From contig JACPPG010000078.1 in NCBI GenBank assembly GCA_016191115.1, positions 1 to 58,559 of the forward strand: 58,559 nucleotides of DNA, in the 5' to 3' direction. The stretch is from Planctomycetia bacterium (GTDB taxonomy: Bacteria; Planctomycetota; Planctomycetia; Pirellulales; JACPPG01). The notes below the pieces were generated by a model that did not search any database, had not been told where the DNA came from, and saw nothing but the letters and a program-made list of their open reading frames with translations. The translations under genes were made by a program, and so were the position numbers. Shown one piece after another: positions 26,697-35,341 of the stretch (position 1 is the stretch's first letter; every line of letters begins with the position of its first letter).

Positions 26697-28430
26697 CTAA
26701 GGCGTCGCTCTCGGCGATGGCGCCGGCTGCTCGGCCGTCTGGCTGATCGCGTCAGCGAGCACGGCCCGCAGCTCGAGGGTGAACCGGCTCCCCTTCCCTG
26801 GCTCGCTGTCCACAGTGATCCGTCCGCCGTGCTCCTTCATGATCTTCTCGCTGACCGGCAAGCCCAGTCCGGTGCCGCGGTTCCCCTTGTGCGACACGAA
26901 GAGCGAAAAGATATGCTCGATCTCCTCGGGCGCGATGCCTGTAGCGTTGTCCTCGACGACGATCCGCGCCAAACCCTCGTCCGGCGCGTAGGACGTCGAC
27001 ACGACGACCCGGCCCGCGGCGCGGCCCTGTTCTTCGGCGGCGACCGCGCAAGCATCGAGCGCGTTGGAGGCGACGTTCAAAACGGCGCGGTGAATGCCTT
27101 CGGGATCGAAGGTCAAGGTGGGCAGAGGCACCGTCGGCTGCCAGACGAGATCGACGTGGGCATCGCGGGCCCGCACCGTCACGAGCTCGACGACTTCCGC
27201 CACGACCTGGTTCAGGTCACCTGGGACGGCCTCTGGCTCGCGTTCCTTGCTGAACGTGAGCATGTCCATCACCAGGTTGGAGATCTTCTCCTGGTTGCGT
27301 TCAACGAACTCCCAGCCGCGGCCGACCATCGTTTCGTCGTGATGGGCCAGCCCGTCCTTAATCAGATAGCTGCCGCCACGGATGCCCTGCAAGATGTTCT
27401 TGATATGATGCGAAAGGGTGGCGATCGTCTGGCCGACGGCGGCCAACCGCTCGGCCTGCACCATGGCCGAGTAGTACTGCGTGTCCTCGATCGCCAGCGC
27501 CGCCTGGTGGGCGATGGCGATCATGAGCTTCAGATGCTCGTCGTTGAACTTGTTGACCCCGGCCCGCCCTTGCACTTGCTGGGGCGAGGACCGCGTGTCG
27601 ATGTAGATCACCCCTACCACCCCATACCGTCCGGCCATCGGGACGCAGATCGCCTCGCGCACGCCGGCCCGCACGATGCTGGCGGCCGGGTTCCAACGGT
27701 CGTCCTCGCGGGCATCGCTGGTGAGCACGCCCTCGTGGTGCTGCATCACGTAGTCGAGGATCGTCTGCGAGATCGTGATGCGGTCGTCGTCACTCTGTTT
27801 CCTTCGATTCGAGCGGACTTTGGGCACGAGCTTCTTGGTGTCCGGATCGACGAGCATGATGCAGCCGCGGTCTGCTTCCACCCAATCGAAGATCAACCGC
27901 AAGATGCGGTCGAGCAATCGGTCGATATCGAGCGTGTGGCTGACGGCCAGGGCGGTGCGATAGATGACCTGCAGATTATTTCCGCCGTGCGACAGGCGGA
28001 GGTTCCGCGGCAGATCGAGGCGAGAGTCAAAAATCCGGCTCCCTTCTTCTTGCGCTATCGAGCGGACGATGCGGGACTCGTCGTCGGCCTGCTGCCGCGT
28101 GATGATGTCGATCTTCTGCGCCAGGTCGCTGCTGGTGTCGCCGGTGGCGCCGGTGTACAGCAATTGAGTGCCGCCGAGTTGCACCTGGTCTCCGCTGACG
28201 AGCTTGTGGCTGGCGACTCGCTGCCCGTTGACGAACGTGCCATTGGAGCTGGCCAGGTCGGAGAGCATGTACGTCTTGCCGCTGCGGCGCAATTCGGCGT
28301 GCCGGCGCGAGACCTCGGTATCGTGAATCTGGATGTGGTTGCCCGTGTCGCGCCCCAGGCCGAGCACTTCCTCGGAGAGCTCGAACCGCAGCCCCTGATC
28401 GTTGCCTCGGTAGACGAACAGCGAAGGCAC
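26697..28430 (-). CDS. FHA-GAF sensor histidine kinase
   Basis: 577 residues from GTG 28430. An FHA domain covers residues 1-95 (EVLGLGRDTGNHIQIHDTEV, SRRHAEL, LASSNGTFVNG) and should bind phosphothreonine peptides. A GAF domain covers about 140-310 (TALAVSHTLDIDRLLDRILR, ADRGCIMLVDPDT). The dimerisation segment has the phospho-acceptor in TLSHHIKNILQGI near residue 340. The HATPase domain has NVASNALDACAV, EDNATGIAPEEI and GTGLGLPVSEKI. There is no membrane span, so it is cytoplasmic. The FHA input suggests crosstalk with Ser/Thr kinases, which planctomycetes have in number. It lies 150 bp downstream of a lone receiver gene on the same strand. Confidence 0.93.
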   Translation of the reverse strand: MPSLFVYRGNDQGLRFELSEEVLGLGRDTGNHIQIHDTEVSRRHAELRRSGKTYMLSDLASSNGTFVNGQRVASHKLVSGDQVQLGGTQLLYTGATGDTSSDLAQKIDIITRQQADDESRIVRSIAQEEGSRIFDSRLDLPRNLRLSHGGNNLQVIYRTALAVSHTLDIDRLLDRILRLIFDWVEADRGCIMLVDPDTKKLVPKVRSNRRKQSDDDRITISQTILDYVMQHHEGVLTSDAREDDRWNPAASIVRAGVREAICVPMAGRYGVVGVIYIDTRSSPQQVQGRAGVNKFNDEHLKLMIAIAHQAALAIEDTQYYSAMVQAERLAAVGQTIATLSHHIKNILQGIRGGSYLIKDGLAHHDETMVGRGWEFVERNQEKISNLVMDMLTFSKEREPEAVPGDLNQVVAEVVELVTVRARDAHVDLVWQPTVPLPTLTFDPEGIHRAVLNVASNALDACAVAAEEQGRAAGRVVVSTSYAPDEGLARIVVEDNATGIAPEEIEHIFSLFVSHKGNRGTGLGLPVSEKIMKEHGGRITVDSEPGKGSRFTLELRAVLADAISQTAEQPAPSPRATP

Positions 28431-28580
28431 GGCAACCCCCTCACAGGCAACAGACCCGGCGCCCCATTCGCCGGTTCACCCGGCGCGCGATGAAGGTGCC
28501 ACGGCTGGCCTGTCCAGCAGTGTGCGCGGTGCGGCACCCAAGGGATGCCCGTGCGGCAATGGCACCGACGATCGTGAACT

Positions 28581-29015
28581 CTAGGCCGCTTTTGCCACCG
28601 GCTGCGGCACTTGCGCCAACAGCTCCTCGATTTTACGGATCAGCGGACCGTAGTGGTAGGGTTTGGCGACGAACTCGCCCGCCGGAACGCGGCCTCGGCG
28701 GTGCCGCGCGCTTCCGATCAATACGAGCGGCGTGGCGTGCCTTCGGGATTGTGCGGCGAAGTCGTCGGCCACGGTCGCGGGCGCCGCTTGCAAATGCTCG
28801 ACGTCGAGCACGATCAAATCCGGCGCATGCTCGCGCGCCAATGCCAGCCCGCGCGCCGGCTGATCGGTGGCCAAGATGCGCACGCCGCGCGGTTCCAGCG
28901 CCGTGCGCAGCACCTCGCGCGTTTCCTCGAGAGGGTCCACGACCAGCACGCTATAGCGAGGAACCACGGATGCATCTCCGGGTCGACGCGGCCCAAGCCG
29001 CCTTGGGTGGGACAT
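28581..29015 (-). CDS. Atypical stand-alone receiver protein
   Basis: 144 residues from ATG 29015; GTG 28967 is a possible later start. The fold-like pattern is that of a CheY-type receiver. There is an N-terminal SVLVVDPLEETREVLRTAL, a candidate acceptor D in DLIVLDVEHLQ and a K in EFVAKPYHYGPLI. Only one acidic residue is present where receivers usually have two (VDP instead of DD). The TPLVLIGS strand lacks a clear T/S then K spacing, so phosphorylation may be weak or absent. It lies upstream of the FHA kinase on the same strand and could be its partner. An F1 repeat begins 56 bp upstream of its start. Confidence 0.7.
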   Translation of the reverse strand: MSHPRRLGPRRPGDASVVPRYSVLVVDPLEETREVLRTALEPRGVRILATDQPARGLALAREHAPDLIVLDVEHLQAAPATVADDFAAQSRRHATPLVLIGSARHRRGRVPAGEFVAKPYHYGPLIRKIEELLAQVPQPVAKAA

Positions 29016-29070
29016 AGGGGCCGGGAGCATAGCGGCGCTCTGGCGACGTGTCAAAACCGGTTTGCAGCTT

Positions 29071-29210
29071 CAGGGCCATTCTGTTTTTCAAAATGGCGAG
29101 GCGGGAAAATGGGACTGGCTCCGAGCATAAACAGCGCAAGTCCTTTCAGACCAACGTTGCGTCTCGGTGCCTGTCCCACTTTCCCGCCGGTGCGCCGCCG
29201 GCAAGCTTGA
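29071..29210 (-). repeat. F1 hairpin MITE, copy 3 (one end lost)
   Basis: Starts CAGGGCCATTCTG and keeps the whole hairpin, but the similarity stops at GGCAAGCTTGA. The final TCTGTGAACGGCCCTG is absent and no target duplication is seen. Copy 5 ends at the same internal point. It lies between the divergent receiver and M28 peptidase genes. Confidence 0.85.
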
Positions 29211-29308
29211 GAATCGGCTAGCTGGGTACCTTTGCCATGACTCGGCCGACTGGTGCCTCCCCGCCGTTCCGCGCACCGCCGGAACCCTCGGTTTTTCAAA
29301 GGCTCTCT

Positions 29309-31372
29309 ATGCGAACATGCCTGCGGCCCATCGTCGTTTCCGGGTCTTCGTGGAGCGGCGACAGGGGCGTTCGTGCCCTTGCGCTCGCCGTGGCGCTGGC
29401 CATTGCGGCGTACGCCCCGCACGGCTTGGCCGCCGCGGCGGATGAGGCCGCTAGCAGGGAAACGCGGCTGGCCGATACGGCCCGCTTCCTTTCGGCCGAC
29501 GAGTTGGAAGGGCGTGGCATAGGCACCGCGGGCATCGACAAGGCCGCCGACTACATTGCCGAGCGGTTCTCAGCGCTGGGCTTGAAGACCGCGCTGTTCG
29601 ACGGGCGCCCGTTTCAGGAATTCAACATGACGATCGGCGCCGAGCCGGGCGAAAAGAACCACCTGGCGTTGGTGGGCGCCGATGGCGAGCAAAAGATCGA
29701 TCTGGAATTCGGCCGCGGCTTCACGCCGCTGTCGTTGGGGGGTTCGGGACAACTCGACTTGCCACTGGCCTTTGGTGGCTACGGGATCACCGGCAAAGAT
29801 GAAAAATACGACGACTATGCCGGGCTGAACGTCGAGGGGAAGGCCGTCATTGTGATGCGCCATGAGCCGCAGCAGGACAATCCGCACAGCGCCTTCAACG
29901 GCACGAGGGACAGCGCGCTGGCGCCGTTTTGGCGCAAGGTGTCGAACGCCTACGAGCACGGCGCCGCGGCGGTGATCTTCGTGACCGATGAGTTCGATCT
30001 TCGCAAGCGCGTGACGCGCCGCAATGGGCAGTTGCAGGACGCGGTGCACGAGTTGACGAAGGCGCAAGCCGAGTTTGAAAAGCTCGACCACCCGACGCTG
30101 GCCCAGATCGATGCCCACCGCCGCAAAGTGGACGAGCTTGCCGAAGCGGTGACGGCGCAGGGCAAGAAGCTGGCCGAGGAGTTCGATCCCTTGGTCAAGT
30201 TCCAGGTCTCCGGCTCGAGTGGCGAGTCGTCCCGCATTCCGGTTGTGCACTGCCGCCGCGACGCCATCGACCAGGCGCTCAAGGCCTCGCTTCACACCGA
30301 TTTGGCGACGCTCGAGCGCGAAATCGACACCGGGCCGGCCCCTCACAGCCATGAGATTCCGGGATGGCGCTTGAGAGGCGAAGTGACCGTGGATCGCCGC
30401 GAAGCGAAGGTGAAGAACGTCGTCGCCGTGCTGGATGGAGAGGGGCCGCACGCGGAGGAAACGATCGTCATCGGCGCTCACTACGACCATTTGGGGTGGG
30501 GCGGCAACGGCTCGTTCCTGCCCGCCGGAAAGGAAATCCACAACGGCGCCGACGACAATGGCTCCGGCACGGCCGCGTTGATCGAAGTAGCGCGGATCCT
30601 CGCCGCGCGCGACAAGAAGCTGCCGCGCCGCGTCGTGCTCATCGCGTTCACGGGCGAGGAGCGCGGGCTGGTGGGAAGCGCCCGTTACTGCCGTGAGCCC
30701 CTTGTCCCCATCGACCAGACCGTGGCCATGCTCAACATGGACATGGTGGGCCGGTTGAAGGACGAAAAGCTGATCGTCCAGGGAGTCGACACGGCGGCTG
30801 AGTTCGCGCCCTTGATCGACCGGCTGAACGAGCGGTTTGGGTTCGACATCTCGCGGAAGTCCGGCGGATTCGGCCCTAGCGATCACTCGTCGTTCTACGC
30901 GAAGAAAGTGCCGGTGATGCACTTCTTCACGGGGCTGCACTCCGACTATCACCGGCCCAGCGACGACTTCGAGAAGATCAACGTGCCGGGCATGCGGCGC
31001 GTCGCCGAGATGGTGGCCGACGTCGCCGTGGCGCTGGCCGAAGCGGATCGCCGGCCGACGTACGTCGAGAGCTCGACCGCCGAGCGCGCCGGGGGCGGCG
31101 ACAGCGATCGACCCTATTTCGGCAGCATTCCGGATTTCGCGCAGGACCAGCCGGGCTACGCGCTATCGGGCGTGACCAAGGAGGGGCCGGCCGACAAGGC
31201 GGGAATCAAGGCGGGCGACATCATCGTCAAATTCGGCGATAGCAAGATCGGCAGCCTGGAAGACTTCGACAGCGCGCTGCGCAAGTTCAAAGCCGGTGAC
31301 AAGGTTCCCGTCACCGTAAAGCGCGGAAAAGAAGATGTCATCCTCGAGGTGACGCTGGCGCCGCCAAAATAG
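29309..31372 (+). CDS. Secreted M28-family metallopeptidase with PA-like and PDZ domains
   Basis: 687 residues from ATG 29309, with a long signal peptide ending near AAYAPHGLAAAADE. The zinc-aminopeptidase core has GAHYDHLGWGG (near residue 390), NGADDNGSGTAALIEVARI, FTGEERGLVGSARY, NMDMVGRL and a late H in SDYHRPSDDFEKI. These are the five ligands of the two-zinc M28 site. Between the N-terminal part and the core is a PA-like region (NVEGKAVIVMRHEPQQDN, AAAVIFVTDEFD) with an inserted charged helix of about 60 residues. A PDZ domain ends the protein (KEGPADKAGIKAGDIIVKFG). It probably acts in the periplasm or cell envelope. A start at 29237 is possible but lies close to an F1 repeat. Confidence 0.9.
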   Translation: MRTCLRPIVVSGSSWSGDRGVRALALAVALAIAAYAPHGLAAAADEAASRETRLADTARFLSADELEGRGIGTAGIDKAADYIAERFSALGLKTALFDGRPFQEFNMTIGAEPGEKNHLALVGADGEQKIDLEFGRGFTPLSLGGSGQLDLPLAFGGYGITGKDEKYDDYAGLNVEGKAVIVMRHEPQQDNPHSAFNGTRDSALAPFWRKVSNAYEHGAAAVIFVTDEFDLRKRVTRRNGQLQDAVHELTKAQAEFEKLDHPTLAQIDAHRRKVDELAEAVTAQGKKLAEEFDPLVKFQVSGSSGESSRIPVVHCRRDAIDQALKASLHTDLATLEREIDTGPAPHSHEIPGWRLRGEVTVDRREAKVKNVVAVLDGEGPHAEETIVIGAHYDHLGWGGNGSFLPAGKEIHNGADDNGSGTAALIEVARILAARDKKLPRRVVLIAFTGEERGLVGSARYCREPLVPIDQTVAMLNMDMVGRLKDEKLIVQGVDTAAEFAPLIDRLNERFGFDISRKSGGFGPSDHSSFYAKKVPVMHFFTGLHSDYHRPSDDFEKINVPGMRRVAEMVADVAVALAEADRRPTYVESSTAERAGGGDSDRPYFGSIPDFAQDQPGYALSGVTKEGPADKAGIKAGDIIVKFGDSKIGSLEDFDSALRKFKAGDKVPVTVKRGKEDVILEVTLAPPK

Positions 31373-31474
31373 CGATGCTGTCAGGCAGCGCGGGCTTGCC
31401 GCGCCTTTGCTGTGTGGTGCCTTTCATTCCTTGCCCGCCACTCTGCCGATGTTCAAGATAGAGGCCTTTAGGGA

Positions 31475-31613
31475 CAGGGCCGTTCACAGATTCAAGCTTG
31501 CCGGCGGCGCACCGGCGGGAAAGTGGGACAGGCACCGAGACGCAACGTTGGTCTGAAAGGACTTGCGCTGTTTATGCTCGGAGCCAGTCCCATTTTCCCG
31601 CCTCGCCATTTTG
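31475..31613 (+). repeat. F1 hairpin MITE, copy 4 (one end lost)
   Basis: Begins CAGGGCCGTTCACAG and ends at GCCATTTTG, where complete copies continue with AAAAACAGAATGGCCCTG. The hairpin is intact. No target duplication is seen. It sits 102 bp after the M28 peptidase stop. Confidence 0.85.
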
Positions 31614-31741
31614 GGATTTGAGTTCTTGGCACACTTCCCGCCCGCTAGCGGCCGTCGCGCGTGCTAGCAACCTGCCGCCGGCGATCGATCGTCGGTAAGC
31701 AGGCAAGGGCAGGCAACCTCAAGGACCCGAGAGAAGCCGAC

Positions 31742-32326
31742 ATGGAACGTCGCTCGTTTTTGCTAGCGTCCCTTGTTCTTTCGTTGGCGGCGGCCGGCTG
31801 CGGCTCGTCCAGTGGGACAAGCGACGGTTCGACGGCACGTGTCGAGAATGTGCCGCCCCCCGACCAGTCGGTCCGCGAGTTCCTTGAAGCCGTTCGCACG
31901 GGCAACGACGCCAAGGCCGCGCAATTGCTCACCGATCTGGCACGCCAAGAGACCGCGAAGCACGAGCTGGTGGTGGCGCCGCCCGGCAGCGAGACGGCCC
32001 GCTTCGAAGTAGGGAAGACCGAGTTCGTTACCGCGGACGTGGCCCACGTGGCCAGCACGTGGACTGATACCGGGGAAGACGGTCAACCGCGCTCCGACGA
32101 GATCATCTGGATGCTCCGCCGCGATCCGGCGGGCTGGCGCATCGCCGGGATGGCCACGAAGGTCTTCAAGGACGAGCTACCCCTGCTTTTGGACTTCGAG
32201 GATCCGGAGGACATGGTCCGCAAGCAACGGATGGCTGAGGAAGAAATGCAACGCCGCGCCGCTGCGACCGAATCGCCGGCCACGCAAACGGCCGCCCCTC
32301 CGCCCAAGAACGTGCTGCGACAGTAG
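31742..32326 (+). CDS. Probable lipoprotein, unknown function
   Basis: 194 residues from ATG 31742 with a GAGAG sequence upstream. The N-terminus MERRSFLLASLVLSLAAAGC ends in a lipobox, so Cys20 should be lipidated after signal peptidase II cleavage. A Ser/Gly linker follows, then a compact domain (SVREFLEAVRTGNDAKAAQL, then GKTEFVTADVAHVASTWTDT and EIIWMLRRDPAGWRIAGMAT). It resembles the NTF2-like or DUF4878-type fold of small lipoproteins, which I infer only from the EFLEAVRxGD start and the WRIAGM end. A Glu/Gln/Ala-rich tail follows. It is a single gene. Confidence 0.8.
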   Translation: MERRSFLLASLVLSLAAAGCGSSSGTSDGSTARVENVPPPDQSVREFLEAVRTGNDAKAAQLLTDLARQETAKHELVVAPPGSETARFEVGKTEFVTADVAHVASTWTDTGEDGQPRSDEIIWMLRRDPAGWRIAGMATKVFKDELPLLLDFEDPEDMVRKQRMAEEEMQRRAAATESPATQTAAPPPKNVLRQ

Positions 32327-32837
32327 CAGGTTCTGAGCGCTCGCGCCTAGGCATAGTCGGCGGGATCGCTACGATCGCACCGCTTCGGGGTGCCTCTTCC
32401 GTGCCCCGCCCGGCCGCATAATCTCTTTTGCGGCAAGGCTTTCGGCCCCCGCCTCGTGGGTGCGATTCGCGTTTCTCTGCGCGCACCGGCAAATTCTGCG
32501 CGTTTTATCCAGGCACCGCGTTGATTTTGTTGTATAGTTCAGCAACAATCTCCGCAACACGCCCAGAGTCCCGCCTCTTTGTATCCCTCCGATTTGGTCC
32601 TTGACAACGAAATCGTCAGTGTTAACTTAAGCGACCTAGTCTGTGCCGTCCTGTACAAAAGATGCGACCCGCAAAGTCGCTGGCAGGGCCGACGAGCGAG
32701 TCGAAGTGCACGGAACAGTTGACCGAAGGTCCCGCCCCCATTTGCAGGCCGTCGCATTGGGGATGGAAACAGAGCTGACGGCGATGCGTGGGTAAACCCC
32801 TTTCGGTACGGTACCTGTTTAGTGGGAGGAGTCTAGC
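32327..32837 (+). promoter_or_regulatory. 511-bp intergenic region with a candidate sigma-70 promoter
   Basis: No gene is supported. TTGACA at 32601-32606 and TTAACT at 32622-32627 (or TAACTT one base on) make a plausible -35/-10 pair with a 15- or 16-bp spacer. This would give the Cys-rich gene a 5' leader of about 200 nt. The region is lower in GC than its surroundings around 32515-32640. GTGGGAGGAG at 32822-32831 is the Shine-Dalgarno sequence for the ATG at 32838. Confidence 0.45.
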
Positions 32838-33194
32838 ATGAATCGTGCATTGTTCTTCGGCATCGCGATGTTCATCGCGGTGGTCGGCATCGCCCTGGTG
32901 GGTGCCGATAACAAGGCTTCGGCCAGTTTGTTCCATCGTGGTTGTGGCGGCTGTGCTTGCAATGGTTGCGACGGCGGCGATTGTGGCGGCTGCCATGCTG
33001 CAAGCTGCTGCGCTCCGCGTTGCTGCGGCCTGCTGGCCAAGCTGCGTGCTCGTCGTTGCCACGCCTGCCACTGCGGCGGCTGCAACGGTTGCAGCGCTCC
33101 GGCTTGCGGCGGTTGCCACGGCGGTTGCGACGGTGGGTCGGCCCCGGCTGCGGGTGGCGACAGCAACACCCCGCCCCCTCCGCCCGGAGCCTAG
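32838..33194 (+). CDS. Secreted Cys/Gly-rich small protein
   Basis: 118 residues from ATG 32838 with a strong GGGAGGAG upstream. A signal peptide (MNRALFFGIAMFIAVVGIAL) is followed by a core from residue 33 with 18 cysteines in about 68 residues. They are mostly in CGGC, CNGC and CHGGC spacings, with several histidines and one basic insert (GLLAKLRARRCHACH). The tail is Pro-rich (NTPPPPPGA). It could be a disulfide-stabilised envelope protein or a metal-binding one; the sequence does not decide. It has its own probable promoter and a strong terminator, so it is an isolated, possibly highly expressed unit. Confidence 0.75.
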   Translation: MNRALFFGIAMFIAVVGIALVGADNKASASLFHRGCGGCACNGCDGGDCGGCHAASCCAPRCCGLLAKLRARRCHACHCGGCNGCSAPACGGCHGGCDGGSAPAAGGDSNTPPPPPGA

Positions 33195-33230
33195 TTCCTG
33201 GCGCGTTGCCGTTTGAACGGACTTAAAGCT

Positions 33231-33321
33231 TGAAATCCTCCGAGCGGCTTGCTCGGATTTCACAAAAGAATCGGATGCTTGAAAGCCGGACCTCCCGATA
33301 GTCGGGAGGTCCGGTTTTTTT
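33231..33321 (+). terminator. Strong intrinsic terminator after the Cys-rich gene
   Basis: 33286-33314 is a perfect stem CCGGACCTCCCGA-TAG-TCGGGAGG then TCCGG, followed by seven T (33315-33321). A smaller hairpin (AAATCCTCCGAGC and GCTCGGATTT, 33233-33260) precedes it. This is the clearest rho-independent terminator in the window. Confidence 0.9.
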
Positions 33322-33522
33322 GTTGACCAAGGCAACGGCGCGAGGCTGTCCGCTGCCTCTGCAAGCGGGCAACCGATCCAGTGCCCACCAATGTGCGCCT
33401 TGCGATTTTTTTGCGGCGGGAGAGGGCTGCAAGCCGATTTTGGGGTAAGCTAGCGGCGGTCTGCCGGGCCAGTGGCATCCATGGGACGGCGGAACCGCGC
33501 GGATTCCTCCCCTCGAACACGC

Positions 33523-34185
33523 ATGATCGAACCCTCCCGCCACCTGGAAGCGGCCGCGCCGGCCGAGCCATCGCTCCCCTCGCCGAACGTGCGCACGGTG
33601 GTCAGCTTTCTTCTGTTCGTGCACCTTTTCACGCTCGCCGTCGGCGTCGCGTACAACGAGTTCCCGTCCTCGCTGGAGCAGACCCTCGGCGAACTCAAGT
33701 TCTTTCAGGGCTACCGGCAAGCACTGTTCATGGACCTGTCCTACACCTACTACTTCACCCGCGGCAGCGATCCGGGCGGCGAGCTGGACATCGATCACTC
33801 GCTGACGGCTGATGTGAAGCTAGCCGACGGCGAGATCAGGCCGATCCAGTTCCCGGCGGCCGGCGTGTGGCCCGGCCAGCGATTCCGACGCTACCAGATG
33901 CTGGGCCGCCGGCTGGCTACTTTTTCCTCGAACGACGCGCCCCAGACTGCGACTCTGGCCCAAACAATTGCCACCAGCCTGCTGAAGGGCGACAAAGCCG
34001 AGAGCCTGGACCTGCGTTTGCAGGGGCAGCTCACCCCGCCCGCCATGGCCAATTATCGGCCGGGGGGCGCGCCGCCGGCCAAGCGCGACGAATACGCCGC
34101 CCGCGCCTTTTGGGCAGGCGATCGCGTCGAGGTGCAAAAGAAGGAGCCCGCGCGGGATACCGCGCCGCCGCCCAAGGACGAATAA
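33523..34185 (+). CDS. Hypothetical protein with one membrane span, paired with HTTM gene
   Basis: 220 residues from ATG 33523 (MIEPSRHLEAAAPAEPSLPS). One hydrophobic segment (TVVSFLLFVHLFTLAVGVAY) is near residues 26-45. The remainder is a soluble domain with LDIDHSLTADVKLADGEIRP and RYQMLGRRLATFSSNDA, ending in a charged Pro-rich tail (KKEPARDTAPPPKDE). I do not recognise a family. The stop is 6 bp before the HTTM gene, so the two form an operon. The protein probably partners the HTTM membrane enzyme as an extracytoplasmic subunit (inference). Confidence 0.75.
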   Translation: MIEPSRHLEAAAPAEPSLPSPNVRTVVSFLLFVHLFTLAVGVAYNEFPSSLEQTLGELKFFQGYRQALFMDLSYTYYFTRGSDPGGELDIDHSLTADVKLADGEIRPIQFPAAGVWPGQRFRRYQMLGRRLATFSSNDAPQTATLAQTIATSLLKGDKAESLDLRLQGQLTPPAMANYRPGGAPPAKRDEYAARAFWAGDRVEVQKKEPARDTAPPPKDE

Positions 34186-34191
34186 CGGACT

Positions 34192-35166
34192 ATGTGGACC
34201 ATCGTCGGCGATTACTTCCGCAACCTCAGCGAGCGCTTCGGGCAAGGGTGGAACCGCTTCTGGTTCGCGCCTTCCGATCCGCTTACGCTGTCGGTCGTGC
34301 GCGTGCTCGCCGGCGCAATCGCCTTCTACACGCTTCTGACCTTCACGCCCGACTTGGAACTTTTCTTCGGTCCGGATGGGCTGTGGACGCCCGAAGCTAT
34401 GTTCGCGCTACAGGGTCCCGGGTACTTCGGATTCTCGTATCTGTACTTGTTGCACGCGCCTGGCCAGCTTTGGGCCGCGCACCTTGCCGGCCTGGCCGTG
34501 CTGGGCCTGTTCACGCTCGGCCTTTTCACGCGGGTGACCGCGGTGCTGTCGTTTTTGGTGATGCTGTCGTACTTTCAGCGCGCCTTCTTCGTCACGGCGG
34601 AGATGGAGCCGGTGCTGGCCTTCGTGCTTTTGTACCTTTGCCTGGGGCCGTCGGGCGCGTACTTGTCGCTCGATCGGTTTTTCGCGCGCCGTCGCTTGGC
34701 AGAAGGGAAGGCGGCGGCCGCCACGCCGCCAAGCTGGGCCGCGACTGTCGCCGTGCGGCTTATCCAGGTGCACCTGACGCTCGTGTACGTGATGATGGTG
34801 CTCGGCCAGCTCAACGAGAACACGTGGTGGGACGGCACGGCCATGTGGTGGCTGGCCGGCCGGCCCGACTCGGCGCTTGTGGACCTGTTGTGGCTGCACG
34901 AGTATCCGAAGCTGGTGAACCTGTGGACGCACAGCTTCGTGTTCTACGAAGCCGCCTTCGCGGTGCTGGCTTGGAACCGCCTGGCCGCCCCGTTGATGGT
35001 CGCGCTGGGCGTGGTCGTGTGGGGACTCTTGGCGATCGTGACGGGCCTTGTGCCGCTGGCGGCGATCATGGTCGTGGCCAGCCTGGCCTTCATCCCGCCC
35101 GACGCGATGCGGGCCGCGCTTGGTTGTTGCGGCCTGGGCGGGGTCTTAGAATCGAGCCGCGGATGA
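34192..35166 (+). CDS. HTTM-domain integral membrane protein
   Basis: 324 residues from ATG 34192. About eight hydrophobic segments are present, with the HTTM/vitamin-K-dependent-carboxylase-like pattern: SDPLTLSVVRVLAGAIAFYT, then ELFFGPDGLWTPEAMFAL, GLFTLGLFTRVTAVLSFLVM, IQVHLTLVYVMMVLGQLNEN and WWDGTAMWWLAGRP. HTTM proteins are related to gamma-glutamyl carboxylase membrane domains, but most bacterial members have no assigned activity. Translationally linked to the upstream gene (6-bp gap). Confidence 0.82.
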   Translation: MWTIVGDYFRNLSERFGQGWNRFWFAPSDPLTLSVVRVLAGAIAFYTLLTFTPDLELFFGPDGLWTPEAMFALQGPGYFGFSYLYLLHAPGQLWAAHLAGLAVLGLFTLGLFTRVTAVLSFLVMLSYFQRAFFVTAEMEPVLAFVLLYLCLGPSGAYLSLDRFFARRRLAEGKAAAATPPSWAATVAVRLIQVHLTLVYVMMVLGQLNENTWWDGTAMWWLAGRPDSALVDLLWLHEYPKLVNLWTHSFVFYEAAFAVLAWNRLAAPLMVALGVVVWGLLAIVTGLVPLAAIMVVASLAFIPPDAMRAALGCCGLGGVLESSRG

Positions 35167-35176
35167 TGGGACCTTG

Positions 35177-35311
35177 ATCCACAGATGGCACAGATTCCAC
35201 AGATTTGAAGAGGGCGTTAGGAAGGGCTGCTTTGGTCGACGTCGCGGGTGGCGAGACGAGTCGGCTCTACTCTCTTCAAAACAATCTGTGCCATCTGCGA
35301 AATCTGTGGAT
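35177..35311. repeat. ATCCACAGAT...ATCTGTGGAT inverted repeat element
   Basis: The left arm begins ATCCACAGATGGCACAGATT and the right arm ends GCGAAATCTGTGGAT. Both contain several CACAGAT/ATCTGTG units, with CTTCAA or TTGAAG further in. The pairing is about 35 bases with small mismatches. It lies between the HTTM and isomerase genes and is another dispersed-repeat type. I see only one copy in this window. Confidence 0.65.
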
Positions 35312-35341
35312 AGTCTGCCTTGTGACCGGAGACCGATCCCG

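Noticed and set aside
26829..28493. Plus-strand open frame of 554 codons opposite the FHA kinase
   Set aside because: It is a shadow of the kinase gene, which has complete FHA, GAF and HATPase motifs. The shadow has none.
32622..33335. Minus-strand frame of 237 codons over the Cys-rich gene
   Set aside because: A low-complexity Ala/Thr translation with no start signal, covering the signal-peptide gene and the terminator on the other strand.
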